Below, one piece after another: positions 51,626 through 59,568 of a stretch of 64,000 nt of DNA. Position numbers and translations under genes: made by a program. Every line of letters starts with the position of its first letter. Position 1 is the first letter of the stretch. The DNA is from an uncultured Parabacteroides sp. (GTDB lineage Bacteria; Bacteroidota; Bacteroidia; Bacteroidales; Tannerellaceae): the NCBI GenBank assembly GCA_937894065.1, contig CALCST010000023.1, positions 62,001 through 126,000 on the forward strand. The letters are read 5' to 3'. Under the pieces are notes generated by a model. The model was not told where the DNA came from, did no database searches, and saw only the letters and a program-made list of their open reading frames with translations.

Positions 51626-52528
51626 TTATTCCTCTATAAAGAATTTTTTGTCCGGCATTTTACTTCCCAATGCTTTGGGCTCATATTTATATATTAATTC
51701 CAAAAATGAATTAACTTCATCCTTTATCTGTGATGCCGGCTTGTAACTGATACGGCATCGCATCACAGAATTACTGTCAAGCGTATTTTTTGCAAAAACC
51801 TTCTCTTTTTCCAGAGTTTTAATTGCCATTTCCGGAAACTTGGCAGTTGAATTGCAGCTTATTGTCAACAGAGAATCTATGATTTCTCTTTTGTTACTTA
51901 ATTCCTTATGACATACAATTGCAGTCTGAGGGAAACCATACGAAGACTTATCTTTCCTACAGTTCAAATCAGCTACTATTTCCAGACTTTTGTCCTTATT
52001 CATCGCAATTGAGATGAAAGGCTCGCTAAGAACAGCAGAATTTACTCTTCCCGACAACAATGCTTGAGTAAGTTCGCCGGCTGATGAAAATGTAAATCTG
52101 AAATCTTCGTCCTTGAAATTTGTCAATGATTGTTTTGCGAGAATTTCAGGAGTTGTGCCACGGCCGAAAACATATACAGGAGCTTTCAGACTGTCACGGC
52201 TTACTGCATATAAAGTTCCCCAAATTGGGCAACCTGACAAATGATATGGCAGATTTTTATTATACAAATTCGCCGCATTTATCATAGGCAACACAGCTAT
52301 ATCCACTTCCTGTTTTATCAGCAGTGACTGCATTATTTCCGGAGAATCAATCCATCTGATATGGAAAGTGTCTCCATCTATTACAGGTGGATTATCTGCC
52401 CATTCGGCAAAAGCTAATGCAGACGGGCCGCGGAGTACAGCTACACTTATTTCTGAATTGTCGTTTTCTTTTGTAATGTGTTTGCAGGATGTTATCAGGA
52501 ATATTAATATCGGGAGAAAATATTTCAT
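51626..52528 (-). CDS. ABC importer substrate-binding lipoprotein (SsuA/ThiY-like)
   Basis: A 300-residue exported binding protein. A very short signal peptide, MKYFLPILIFLITSC, ends in a lipobox with Cys15. The mature sequence follows the periplasmic type II binding fold of NMT1/SsuA proteins: ISVAVLRGPSALAFAEWAD, EVDIAVLPMINAANLYNKN, PVYVFGRGTTPEILAKQSL, SGRVNSAVLSEPFISIAM. It is three bp from the fused permease-ATPase, forming a two-gene importer. The gene is preceded by a small transcript with an intrinsic terminator (52569-52728) that could attenuate it. The ligand is unknown. Confidence 0.82.
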   Translation of the reverse strand: MKYFLPILIFLITSCKHITKENDNSEISVAVLRGPSALAFAEWADNPPVIDGDTFHIRWIDSPEIMQSLLIKQEVDIAVLPMINAANLYNKNLPYHLSGCPIWGTLYAVSRDSLKAPVYVFGRGTTPEILAKQSLTNFKDEDFRFTFSSAGELTQALLSGRVNSAVLSEPFISIAMNKDKSLEIVADLNCRKDKSSYGFPQTAIVCHKELSNKREIIDSLLTISCNSTAKFPEMAIKTLEKEKVFAKNTLDSNSVMRCRISYKPASQIKDEVNSFLELIYKYEPKALGSKMPDKKFFIEE

Positions 52529-52568
52529 ATACTATATTCGGATGTTATTCTAGCTTTATTTATTAGAC

Positions 52569-52692
52569 AAAAAAACACGTGGAATGTGATTATAAAAACA
52601 AACCACGTGTCTATAAACAATTAAAGGCTGTCTCACGACAACCCCTAACCAATTTTGTTAACCTTAAATCTAATACTATTATGAAAAAACCA
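52569..52692 (-). ncRNA. Candidate small RNA or attenuated leader upstream of the ABC importer
   Basis: A minus-strand promoter at 52728-52698 is followed by about 120 nt with no ORF. It contains a 7-bp hairpin with a GUGA (GNRA) loop at 52643-52626. It ends in a perfect 8-bp stem ACACGTGG/CCACGTGT (52575-52582 and 52603-52610) with a run of about six Us. The terminator lies 41 nt before the lipoprotein ATG. It may be an independent sRNA or a regulated leader; the sequence does not decide. No known riboswitch was recognised. Confidence 0.65.
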
Positions 52693-52697
52693 CGATG

Positions 52698-52728
52698 CAA
52701 ATATATGAACTCGTGTAATACTGTGCAA
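52698..52728 (-). promoter_or_regulatory. Promoter of the small RNA / ABC leader
   Basis: On the minus strand TTG (52728-52726), 20 bp, TATATTTG (52705-52698). This matches the Bacteroidales -33/-7 pattern. Confidence 0.7.
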
Positions 52729-52841
52729 GAGTTTTGAAGAAAAAAGTGTGTATTTAACAATGTTTTATATGATAATGGGTCTGTTTAATATATTATTACA
52801 ATATAGAGGTGTTTTACTACTAGAATGAAGGTGTAAATACG

Positions 52842-52913
52842 TCCGGATGTAATGGAATTTCCTTCCGTAAGTAATTTGATTTTCTTCCGTAAGTAGCACC
52901 GGTTACATTCGGA
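52842..52913. promoter_or_regulatory. Paired repeats upstream of umuDC, candidate operator
   Basis: CTTCCGTAAGTA occurs twice in direct orientation (52862-52873 and 52884-52895, 22 bp apart). It is flanked by an inverted pair TCCGGATGTAA (52842-52852) and TTACATTCGGA (52903-52913). The cluster lies about 90 bp before umuD. It does not resemble the E. coli or Bacillus LexA box. Confidence 0.5.
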
Positions 52914-52999
52914 TGAAATTTGCAGATGTCACGAAATTTTGCGAATATTGCATACCTGATAGTTGAGATTGTGCAACTTCATTAATATGATTTTATCAA

Positions 53000-53440
53000 A
53001 TGGAACTTATAATGTATTCAGCTGATTTGAGCAGCGAACTTCCATTGCCTTTTGCTGACCAGGGAGTAAAGGCTGGTTTCCCTTCTCCGGCTCAGGATTA
53101 TCTGACTGACAGCATTGACTTGAACCGTGAACTTATCCGCCATCCGGCAACTACTTTTTATGCCCGTGCTTCAGGTGATTCAATGAAAGGCTGTGGAATT
53201 GATGATGGCGATCTGCTTGTCATAGACAAGGCTTTGGAACCTCAGGATGGAGATATTGTCGTTGCTTTCATCGACGGAGAGTTCACATTGAAAAAAGTAA
53301 GATTTGATGAAGCAGATAAATGTATATGGCTTATTCCTGCAAATGAAGAATATTCTCCAATTAGGATAACAGAAGAAAATGACTTTTTGATTTGGGGAGT
53401 TCTTACTTACAATATAAAAAAACAATCAAGGAAAAGATGA
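53000..53440 (+). CDS. umuD: UmuD-like S24 peptidase, translesion polymerase accessory subunit
   Basis: A 146-residue self-cleaving protein that activates the UmuC polymerase. The cleavage region VKAGFPSPAQDY places the scissile bond between Ala25 and Gly26, close to the Cys24-Gly25 site of E. coli UmuD. The catalytic serine is S61 in ASGDSMKGCGI and the lysine is K98 in GEFTLKKVRF, matching Ser60/Lys97 of E. coli. It may start at 53000 or at an internal ATG at 53012. The stop overlaps the umuC start (ATGA). It is expected to be damage-inducible. Confidence 0.93.
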   Translation: MELIMYSADLSSELPLPFADQGVKAGFPSPAQDYLTDSIDLNRELIRHPATTFYARASGDSMKGCGIDDGDLLVIDKALEPQDGDIVVAFIDGEFTLKKVRFDEADKCIWLIPANEEYSPIRITEENDFLIWGVLTYNIKKQSRKR

Positions 53441-54708
53441 TAGCCCTTGTTGATTGCAATAACTTCTACTGCTCATGCGAACGCGTATTCAATCCGCTGC
53501 TTCGCGACAAGCCTGTCGTTGTCCTATCGAACAATGACGGATGCGTTGTGGCCAGAAGTAATGAAGTAAAGGCGATGGGTATTAAAATGGGTACACCTCT
53601 GTATCAGGTTAGAGATGTTCTTGAGAAGAATAATGTGGCAGTGTTCAGCTCAAATTATAATCTTTATGGTGATATGAGCCGCAGGGTTATGATGTTGCTG
53701 TCTGAATTTACGCCGGATTTTGTTCAGTATTCAATTGATGAGGCTTTTCTTGATTTGACAGGTTTTGGAGAAGGAGAAGAGTTGCTTTCTTATGGCAGGA
53801 AGATAGTTGCTACTGTTAGTAAAGGAACAGGTATTCCTGTAACGATGGGTATTGCTCCGACAAAAACTTTGGCTAAAGTGGCTAGTCGATACGGAAAGAA
53901 ATATAAAGGTTACAAAGGTGTCTGTATGATTGACTCGGAAGAAAAGCGTATCAAAGCTTTGCAAGGGTTGGATATCGGTGATGTTTGGGGAATAGGACGT
54001 CGCAGTTTGGACAAGATGCGTTATTACGGAGTTAACACTGCATGGGATTTTACTCAGAAAAGTGAGAGTTGGGTGAGAAGGCTATTCACTGTATCCGGGG
54101 TTCGCACATGGAGAGAACTTCAAGGTGAATGTTGTATTAGTGAAGATGATGTTCCTCAGAAGAAAAGTATATGTACCAGCCGTAGCTTTCCTGATTCCGG
54201 TATTTCAGAACTATCTTCATTGGAGGAAGCTATAGCAAATTTTGCTGCAGAATGTGTACGCAAACTTCGTGGACAGAGGAGTTGTTGCACTGAGATAACT
54301 GTATTTGCATATACTAGCCGTTTCCGTCAGGATGTCCCGCATCATTGCATTAATCGTACAATACATTTAAATGTACCTACAAATAATTTACAGGAATTGG
54401 TAAGTACGGCTGTAAAAGCATTTCGTATGGACTTTCGTAAAGAAAGTGGATGCCTTTATAAGAAAGCAGGTGTTATAGTTTGGAATATAATATCAGATAA
54501 TGCGATTCAAACCAGTCTGTTTGATAATATAGATAGAGAGAAACAAGCTCGTTTGGCTGATGCCATAGATACTATCAACAGGAAAAACGGGCATAACACT
54601 GTGAGGGTTGCTGTTCAAGGAACATCCGATAAATCATGGCATTTGAAAAGTGAACATAGGAGTAAACAATATACGACTAATATTGATGAGGTCATTATTG
54701 TAAAGTGA
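53437..54708 (+). CDS. umuC: UmuC-like Y-family DNA polymerase (Pol V)
   Basis: A 423-residue error-prone DNA polymerase for translesion synthesis. Motifs are MIALVDCNNFYCSCERVFNP, VVLSNNDGCVVARSNEVKAMGIKMG (both with catalytic Asp/Glu and the conserved Y-family residues), YSIDEAFLDLTGFG (catalytic DE), GIAPTKTLAKVASRYGK, and the helix-hairpin-helix LDIGDVWGIGRRSLDKM. The C-terminal little-finger domain follows, and a beta-clamp motif may be the QTSLFD stretch near residue 362. The ATG at 53437 overlaps the umuD stop. Confidence 0.95.
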   Translation: MIALVDCNNFYCSCERVFNPLLRDKPVVVLSNNDGCVVARSNEVKAMGIKMGTPLYQVRDVLEKNNVAVFSSNYNLYGDMSRRVMMLLSEFTPDFVQYSIDEAFLDLTGFGEGEELLSYGRKIVATVSKGTGIPVTMGIAPTKTLAKVASRYGKKYKGYKGVCMIDSEEKRIKALQGLDIGDVWGIGRRSLDKMRYYGVNTAWDFTQKSESWVRRLFTVSGVRTWRELQGECCISEDDVPQKKSICTSRSFPDSGISELSSLEEAIANFAAECVRKLRGQRSCCTEITVFAYTSRFRQDVPHHCINRTIHLNVPTNNLQELVSTAVKAFRMDFRKESGCLYKKAGVIVWNIISDNAIQTSLFDNIDREKQARLADAIDTINRKNGHNTVRVAVQGTSDKSWHLKSEHRSKQYTTNIDEVIIVK

Positions 54709-54733
54709 TATAGGGATAATGTGTTGATTATTT

Positions 54734-54862
54734 AGGTTTCGTTCAGTTAATGAGTTGACAAGAACTCTTATAGATAATTAAGTGCTAAGTAATAGGTGTT
54801 TTATCTTGTCAACTTGTCTCTGAAACCTTGTCAACTTTTAAGTTTTGCAATTTGTAAAACTT
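54734..54862 (+). repeat. Dispersed octamer-type inverted repeat, full-length copy
   Basis: Left end AGGTTTCGTTCAGTTAATGA, GTTGACAAG. Right half CTTGTCAACTTGTCTCTG, AAACCTTGTCAACTTTTAAG, then TTGCAATTTGTAAAACTT. The ends are imperfect inverted copies. The copy is 129 bp, and the next gene's -7 box starts 34 bp beyond it. Confidence 0.8.
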
Positions 54863-54895
54863 AAATTAATTATACAGAGAGAAAGAAATATAATC

Positions 54896-54903
54896 TAAAT
54901 TTG
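54896..54903 (+). promoter_or_regulatory. -7 box of the TauE-type exporter gene
   Basis: TAAATTTG matches TAnnTTTG, 28 bp before the ATG at 54931. It overlaps the upstream TTG of the longest frame, so that TTG is not the start. Confidence 0.55.
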
Positions 54904-54930
54904 CAGCCTGATAAATATAAAGTTTCGATT

Positions 54931-55680
54931 ATGCTGGAATATTTCATAGTTTGCCCTCTTGTTTTCCTCGCTGGATTCATTGATGCTATAGCCGGAGGTG
55001 GAGGATTGATTTCATTGCCTGCTTATCTGATAGCCGGATTGCCGCCACATATGGCAATTGGAACCAATAAATTCAGTGCTTGTATGGGGACGATAGTTGC
55101 CACTTGGCATTATGCCCGCCGCGGATTTATAAATATACGCAGAGTGTGGCCGGCTGTATTGACAGCATTGCTTGGTTCGTGGGCAGGAGCGAGGCTTGCG
55201 CTTATGGTGCCATCGGATATATTCCAGATTGTGATGCTTGTAATTTTACCTCTGACTGCTGTTTTCATAACCAGATGCAAGGCTTTGCAGTCTGACAAGC
55301 CGGCGCTTCCGGAAGGGAAAACGATGATTATCATTATGTTGTTGTCGTTGATGATAGGGGTGTATGATGGATTTTATGGTCCAGGCACAGGAACTTTCCT
55401 TATGATACTTCTGATATATTTGGCGCGTATTGGTCTGAATGAGGCTGCCGGAACAACAAAGATTATAAATCTTTCTACCAATGTGGCTGCATTGGCTGTG
55501 TTTCTGGTTCATGGAGAAGTGTTGTTTCCGCTTGCAGTTGTAGCTGCTGTTTTCGGAATAGCAGGTAATTATATTGGAGCGAATTTCTTCACAAATAAAG
55601 GGAAAAATATTGCCAGACCAGTTATAATGCTGGTTCTGGCAATTATGTTCGTGAAAATTATATTGGACTTGACTTCTTAA
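54931..55680 (+). CDS. TauE/SafE family anion exporter
   Basis: A 249-residue inner-membrane protein with about eight helices. Family motifs are the repeated LAGFIDAIAGGGGLISLPAYLIAGLPPHMAIGTNKFSA in the first half and GVYDGFYGPGTGTFLMILLIYLARIGLNEAAGTTKIINLSTN in the second. Members move sulfite, sulfonate-derived anions or organic acids outward. The ATG at 54931 follows a promoter box and gives the normal N-terminus. Its stop overlaps the convergent EamA gene stop by 4 bp. Confidence 0.88.
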   Translation: MLEYFIVCPLVFLAGFIDAIAGGGGLISLPAYLIAGLPPHMAIGTNKFSACMGTIVATWHYARRGFINIRRVWPAVLTALLGSWAGARLALMVPSDIFQIVMLVILPLTAVFITRCKALQSDKPALPEGKTMIIIMLLSLMIGVYDGFYGPGTGTFLMILLIYLARIGLNEAAGTTKIINLSTNVAALAVFLVHGEVLFPLAVVAAVFGIAGNYIGANFFTNKGKNIARPVIMLVLAIMFVKIILDLTS

Positions 55681-56618
55681 ATAAAAAACAATGCTACGCC
55701 GATAACGCTGATAAATGCGCCGACAATCTGACGGACAGTTATTTTCTCTTTGAAGAAATACATTGACGGAGCAATGATTATTATTGGAGTGAGTGCCATC
55801 AGCGTTGAAGCAATCCCTGCCGATGTATATTGCACAGCCATAAGGGAAAGAGAAACTCCAGCAAAGGGACCGAAGAAAGTTCCTGCGGCAGATGCTGTCA
55901 TTGCCCTTCTGTCTGCAAACGATGCGAATAACTGATTCCATTCCTTTCGTATGAGCATTAGTGTAACAAATCCTGCGATACCGGCAAATGCTCTTATTTG
56001 AGTTGCTGCGAAAGGTAACATGAATTCCTCAAGTTCATTTGCTGGAGGATTATATTCCATAAAACTGTTCATGCCAATTTTGCTTAACACCAAACCAAAA
56101 CCTTGTCCTATTCCGGCACCTATACCGAAAAGAATACCTTTTAATGGAAGATTAATGCTCAGTTTCTTTTTTTCGCCTTCAGCATCCTGATGTTTTCCAG
56201 TGATTGAAAGTCCTATTCCGAAAAGGCATATCAACATCCCGGCAATGGCATTCAGTCCCATTTTCTCACTAAGGAAAAGGAATCCTGTGATGGCTGCGGT
56301 AGGCGGGGCAAGAGTCATAAATAGCTGTCCGAATCTTGAGCCAATTAGAAGATATGAATTGAAAAGGCAATAGTCGCCGAAAACATATCCTACGGCACCG
56401 GATAATAACAGCCAAATCCATGCGTCAATTCCTGCATCCCATGGAGCGATACTTCCTGTTGTTATTTTCAATGTTAAACCAAGCATTACTATTGCCATAA
56501 GCAAACGGACAATATTAAGAGTAAGTGCTCCTACACGTTTTCCTGCATATTCGAAACATATAGCAGTGATTGTCCATGATGTTGCTACGATTAGTGATAT
56601 TATTTCTCCAGTGTACAT
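55677..56618 (-). CDS. EamA/DMT family transporter
   Basis: A 313-residue inner-membrane protein with ten predicted helices in two EamA repeats (residues about 5-135 and 155-310), ending VGAFISVIGVALFFI. These are drug/metabolite exporters with unknown individual substrates. The ATG at 56618 was chosen over an upstream TTG at 56624. Immediately upstream on the minus strand lie AAAAACTC and AAAAACTT octamer units, so the ribosome-binding region is derived from the dispersed repeat. Confidence 0.87.
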   Translation of the reverse strand: MYTGEIISLIVATSWTITAICFEYAGKRVGALTLNIVRLLMAIVMLGLTLKITTGSIAPWDAGIDAWIWLLLSGAVGYVFGDYCLFNSYLLIGSRFGQLFMTLAPPTAAITGFLFLSEKMGLNAIAGMLICLFGIGLSITGKHQDAEGEKKKLSINLPLKGILFGIGAGIGQGFGLVLSKIGMNSFMEYNPPANELEEFMLPFAATQIRAFAGIAGFVTLMLIRKEWNQLFASFADRRAMTASAAGTFFGPFAGVSLSLMAVQYTSAGIASTLMALTPIIIIAPSMYFFKEKITVRQIVGAFISVIGVALFFI

Positions 56619-56628
56619 ATTCAATAAT

Positions 56629-56736
56629 GAGTTTTTAAGTTTTTGAGTTTTTAAGGAGTCAAGAAGTCAAGTATTTAAGAAGTTGAGGAGAAATAGTATT
56701 TTTACCTGAAGCCTTGTCAACTTGTTAACTCGTTAA
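56629..56736. repeat. Dispersed octamer repeat upstream of the EamA gene
   Basis: Left array 56629-56684: GAGTTTTT, AAGTTTTT, GAGTTTTT, AAGGAGTC, AAGAAGTC, AAGTATTT, AAGAAGTT. After CTGAAGC, the right array 56713-56736: CTTGTCAA, CTTGTTAA, CTCGTTAA. The left array ends 10 bp from the EamA ATG. Confidence 0.85.
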
Positions 56737-56862
56737 CTAATAAAAACTGGCAATATTAGTCAACATCTGCCAATCTTGCAAGAGATATCAATAAATCATT
56801 TTGTTGATATAGGTCATAACGTGGAAAAATATTATCTTCGCATGAGATAGGATTTTTTATTT

Positions 56863-56899
56863 AGGTCTCGTTTAAAGTTTATAAGGCTTCAGAGATAAG
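56863..56899 (+). repeat. Fragment of dispersed repeat upstream of the GH2 gene
   Basis: AGGTCTCGTTTAAAGTTTAT followed by AAGGCTTCAGAGATAAG resembles the left end of full-length copies (AGGTTTCG ... AAGGTTTCAGA). The right half is missing. Confidence 0.5.
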
Positions 56900-56962
56900 T
56901 ATATAATGATACAAAAACAGCAAAATTTCAATTACAAAATCTAAATTAAAAGCAAAAGTATA

Positions 56963-59476
56963 ATGAATAAAAGGTATTTGATTCCCATATTAGGAATGTT
57001 CGGTTTGGTCTCATCATTGTCGGCACAATCCAGAACAGAGTTTTTATTGGAAAAGAACTGGAAATTCACTCGTGAAGACAAACAAGAGTTTATATTTCCT
57101 GCTTATGATGATAAGCAATGGCAAACGGTGACAGTTCCTCATGATTGGGCTATCTACGGACCATTCAGCTCACAGAATGACAAGCAGAATGTTGCTATTT
57201 CGCAGGATGGACAGACAGAAGCTATGGAGCATGCCGGACGAACAGGTGGTTTGCCATTTGTCGGAACAGGATGGTATCGCACTAAATTTGAAATACCAAA
57301 TTATAACAAAGATAAACGTGTGTCATTGCTTTTCGACGGCGCGATGAGCCATGCCAATGTTTACGTAAACGGGCATAAGGTTGGATATTGGCCTTATGGA
57401 TACAATTCTTTCCATTTTGATATTACACAATATCTGAATCCCGAAGGTGAAAATACTTTGGCCGTTCGTTTGGAGAATTTGCCGGAATCTTCACGTTGGT
57501 ATCCCGGTGCTGGACTGTACAGGAATGTTCATGTGATAGTTACCGAAGATGCTTATATTCCTGTTTGGGGAACATATATTACAACTCCGGCAGTCAATGA
57601 GAAGTTTGCCAGAGTTAATGTCCGCACATTTGTGAAATTGCCGGGCGGTGCTGTTCCGTCTGATTATATGGTTCGCACATCTATTGTTTCTCCTAAAGGA
57701 AAGATTGTCAGCGAATCTGATATGCCTCTGGATGCAGTATATCAGGAAGAAGGATATGTGGAACAGGGATTTGTTGTTGAGAAACCGGAGTTATGGTCTG
57801 TTGAGTCTCCTTCCCTTTATAAGGCAGTATCAAAGATTTATAAGAATAAAACGGAACTTAAAGACGAATATACTTCGGTGTTCGGTATCCGTTCAATTGA
57901 AATCATTCCGGATAAGGGATTTTTCCTGAACGGTAAAAAGACCATGTTTAAAGGAGTGTGCAATCATCATGACCTTGGACCACTTGGCGCTGCAGTAAAT
58001 GATGCGGCAATCCGTCGTCAGATCAGGATGCTGAAAGATATGGGATGTAATGCGATACGTACTTCTCATAATATGCCAGCTCCGGAACTTGTCCGTGCCT
58101 GCGACGAAATGGGTATGATGCTGATGGTTGAGAGCTTTGACGAATGGAACAAGGCTAAATGTGCCAACGGTTATCATAAGCTGTTCGATGAATGGGCAGA
58201 AAAAGATTTGGTGAACTTGTTGCACAATTACAGAAACAACCCGAGTGTCGTGATGTGGTGTATTGGTAATGAAGTGCCTACGCAATGGGACGAAGGAGGT
58301 TGCAAAGTTGCCAAATTCCTTCAGGATATTTGCCACAGAGAAGATCCGACACGTCCGGTAACTCAGGGAATGGACGCTCCGGATGCAGTGGTTAACAATA
58401 ATTTTGCGGCAGTTATGGATGTTGCCGGATTCAATTATCGCCCACATCTTTATCAGGTAAATTACAGGAAATTGCCTCAAAGAATTATTTTAGGAAGTGA
58501 AACGGCATCGACAGTCAGTTCGCGTGGAGTCTATAAATTCCCGGTTGAGAGAAAGGCTATGGCTGTTTATGATGACCATCAAAGTTCTTCTTATGATGTG
58601 GAACATTGCAGCTGGTCAAATCTTCCTGAAGATGATTTTATCCAGCACGAGGATTTGCCATATTGCATAGGTGAATTTGTGTGGACAGGTTTTGATTATC
58701 TTGGCGAGCCGACTCCATATTATACTAATTGGCCAAGTCATAGCTCTTTATTCGGTATAATTGATTTGGCGGGAATTCCAAAAGACAGATATTATCTGTA
58801 TCGCTCGCATTGGAATCCAGAAGAAGAAACCTTGCATATTCTGCCTCATTGGACTTGGAAAGGAAAAGAAGGAGATACAGTTCCTGTGTTTGTATATACA
58901 AATTATCCTGAAGCTGAACTTTTCATTAATGGAAAGAGTCAGGGACGCAGAAAGAAAGATTTGACAGTTTCTTTGGATTCATCAGGAACGAAAGAGGCTT
59001 TGGCGGGTTTGGAAAGACAGAAGCGTTATCGCCTTATGTGGATGGATACAAAATATGAACCGGGAACAGTCAAGGTCATTGCTTATGACAAAGATGGAAA
59101 GGCTGTGGCTGAAAAAGAAATTCATACTGCCGGGAAACCTCATCATATTGAATTGTCGGCAGACAGGATATCGCTTGTCGCTGATGGAAAAGATTTGGCT
59201 TTTATAAATGTCAAAGTAGTGGATAAGGATGGAAATTTATGTCCTGATGCAACAAACGAGATAATGTTTAAAGTGAATGGAGCTGGAAGCTATAAGGCGG
59301 CAGCAAACGGCAACAGTGTGTCTTTGGAATCATTTCAGGCTTCGCAAATGAAAGTGTTCAGTGGTCAGCTGACGGCTATTGTCCAAACTGATGAAAAAGC
59401 AGGAGATATAGTTTTTGAGGCGACTTCCAAAGGTTTGAAGAAAGCAGTCCTGAAATTGAAATCGACAGATAAATAG
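56963..59476 (+). CDS. Glycoside hydrolase family 2 (beta-galactosidase-like), secreted
   Basis: An 837-residue exported glycosidase. Signal peptide MNKRYLIPILGMFGLVSSLSA. Domains in order: GH2 sugar-binding jelly roll (residues 30-200), immunoglobulin-like domain (200-310), TIM barrel (310-600), and a C-terminal DUF4982-like plus Ig-like part (620-837). The acid/base is E437 in WCIGNEVPTQW and the nucleophile is E513 in ILGSETASTVSS. The N-terminal motif GTGWYRTKFEIP and SSRWYPGAGLYRNVHV are typical. Beta-galactosidase is the commonest activity, but beta-glucuronidase or mannosidase cannot be excluded. It stands alone, not in a classical utilisation locus. Confidence 0.9.
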   Translation: MNKRYLIPILGMFGLVSSLSAQSRTEFLLEKNWKFTREDKQEFIFPAYDDKQWQTVTVPHDWAIYGPFSSQNDKQNVAISQDGQTEAMEHAGRTGGLPFVGTGWYRTKFEIPNYNKDKRVSLLFDGAMSHANVYVNGHKVGYWPYGYNSFHFDITQYLNPEGENTLAVRLENLPESSRWYPGAGLYRNVHVIVTEDAYIPVWGTYITTPAVNEKFARVNVRTFVKLPGGAVPSDYMVRTSIVSPKGKIVSESDMPLDAVYQEEGYVEQGFVVEKPELWSVESPSLYKAVSKIYKNKTELKDEYTSVFGIRSIEIIPDKGFFLNGKKTMFKGVCNHHDLGPLGAAVNDAAIRRQIRMLKDMGCNAIRTSHNMPAPELVRACDEMGMMLMVESFDEWNKAKCANGYHKLFDEWAEKDLVNLLHNYRNNPSVVMWCIGNEVPTQWDEGGCKVAKFLQDICHREDPTRPVTQGMDAPDAVVNNNFAAVMDVAGFNYRPHLYQVNYRKLPQRIILGSETASTVSSRGVYKFPVERKAMAVYDDHQSSSYDVEHCSWSNLPEDDFIQHEDLPYCIGEFVWTGFDYLGEPTPYYTNWPSHSSLFGIIDLAGIPKDRYYLYRSHWNPEEETLHILPHWTWKGKEGDTVPVFVYTNYPEAELFINGKSQGRRKKDLTVSLDSSGTKEALAGLERQKRYRLMWMDTKYEPGTVKVIAYDKDGKAVAEKEIHTAGKPHHIELSADRISLVADGKDLAFINVKVVDKDGNLCPDATNEIMFKVNGAGSYKAAANGNSVSLESFQASQMKVFSGQLTAIVQTDEKAGDIVFEATSKGLKKAVLKLKSTDK

Positions 59477-59509
59477 AAAAATAGAGTTGGCTTGGAAAAT
59501 AAATATTAA

Positions 59510-59525
59510 CCTTGTCAACTCTTTT
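59510..59525 (+). repeat. Small fragment of dispersed repeat
   Basis: CCTTGTCAACTCTTTT, one signature unit in the short spacer after the GH2 gene, with a partial inverted partner AGAGTTGGCTTGG upstream. Confidence 0.4.
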
Positions 59526-59568
59526 CCTATATTACAAGGGAATTAGACAATAAAAACAAACGTATAAA

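Larger units (their letters stand above)
52529..52999. other. Intergenic region between ABC importer and umuDC
   Basis: It holds the minus-strand small RNA and its promoter (52569-52728) and, nearer umuD, the direct and inverted repeats at 52842-52913. No protein-coding ORF was supported. Confidence 0.6.

Noticed and set aside
52569..52692. TPP riboswitch upstream of the HMP-like ABC importer
   Set aside because: The conserved CUGAGA and ACC-UGAUC-type elements of the thi-box are absent.
55246..55941. 231-residue minus-strand ORF opposite the TauE and EamA genes
   Set aside because: It crosses the 3' ends of two convergent membrane-protein genes in another frame and shows no domain.
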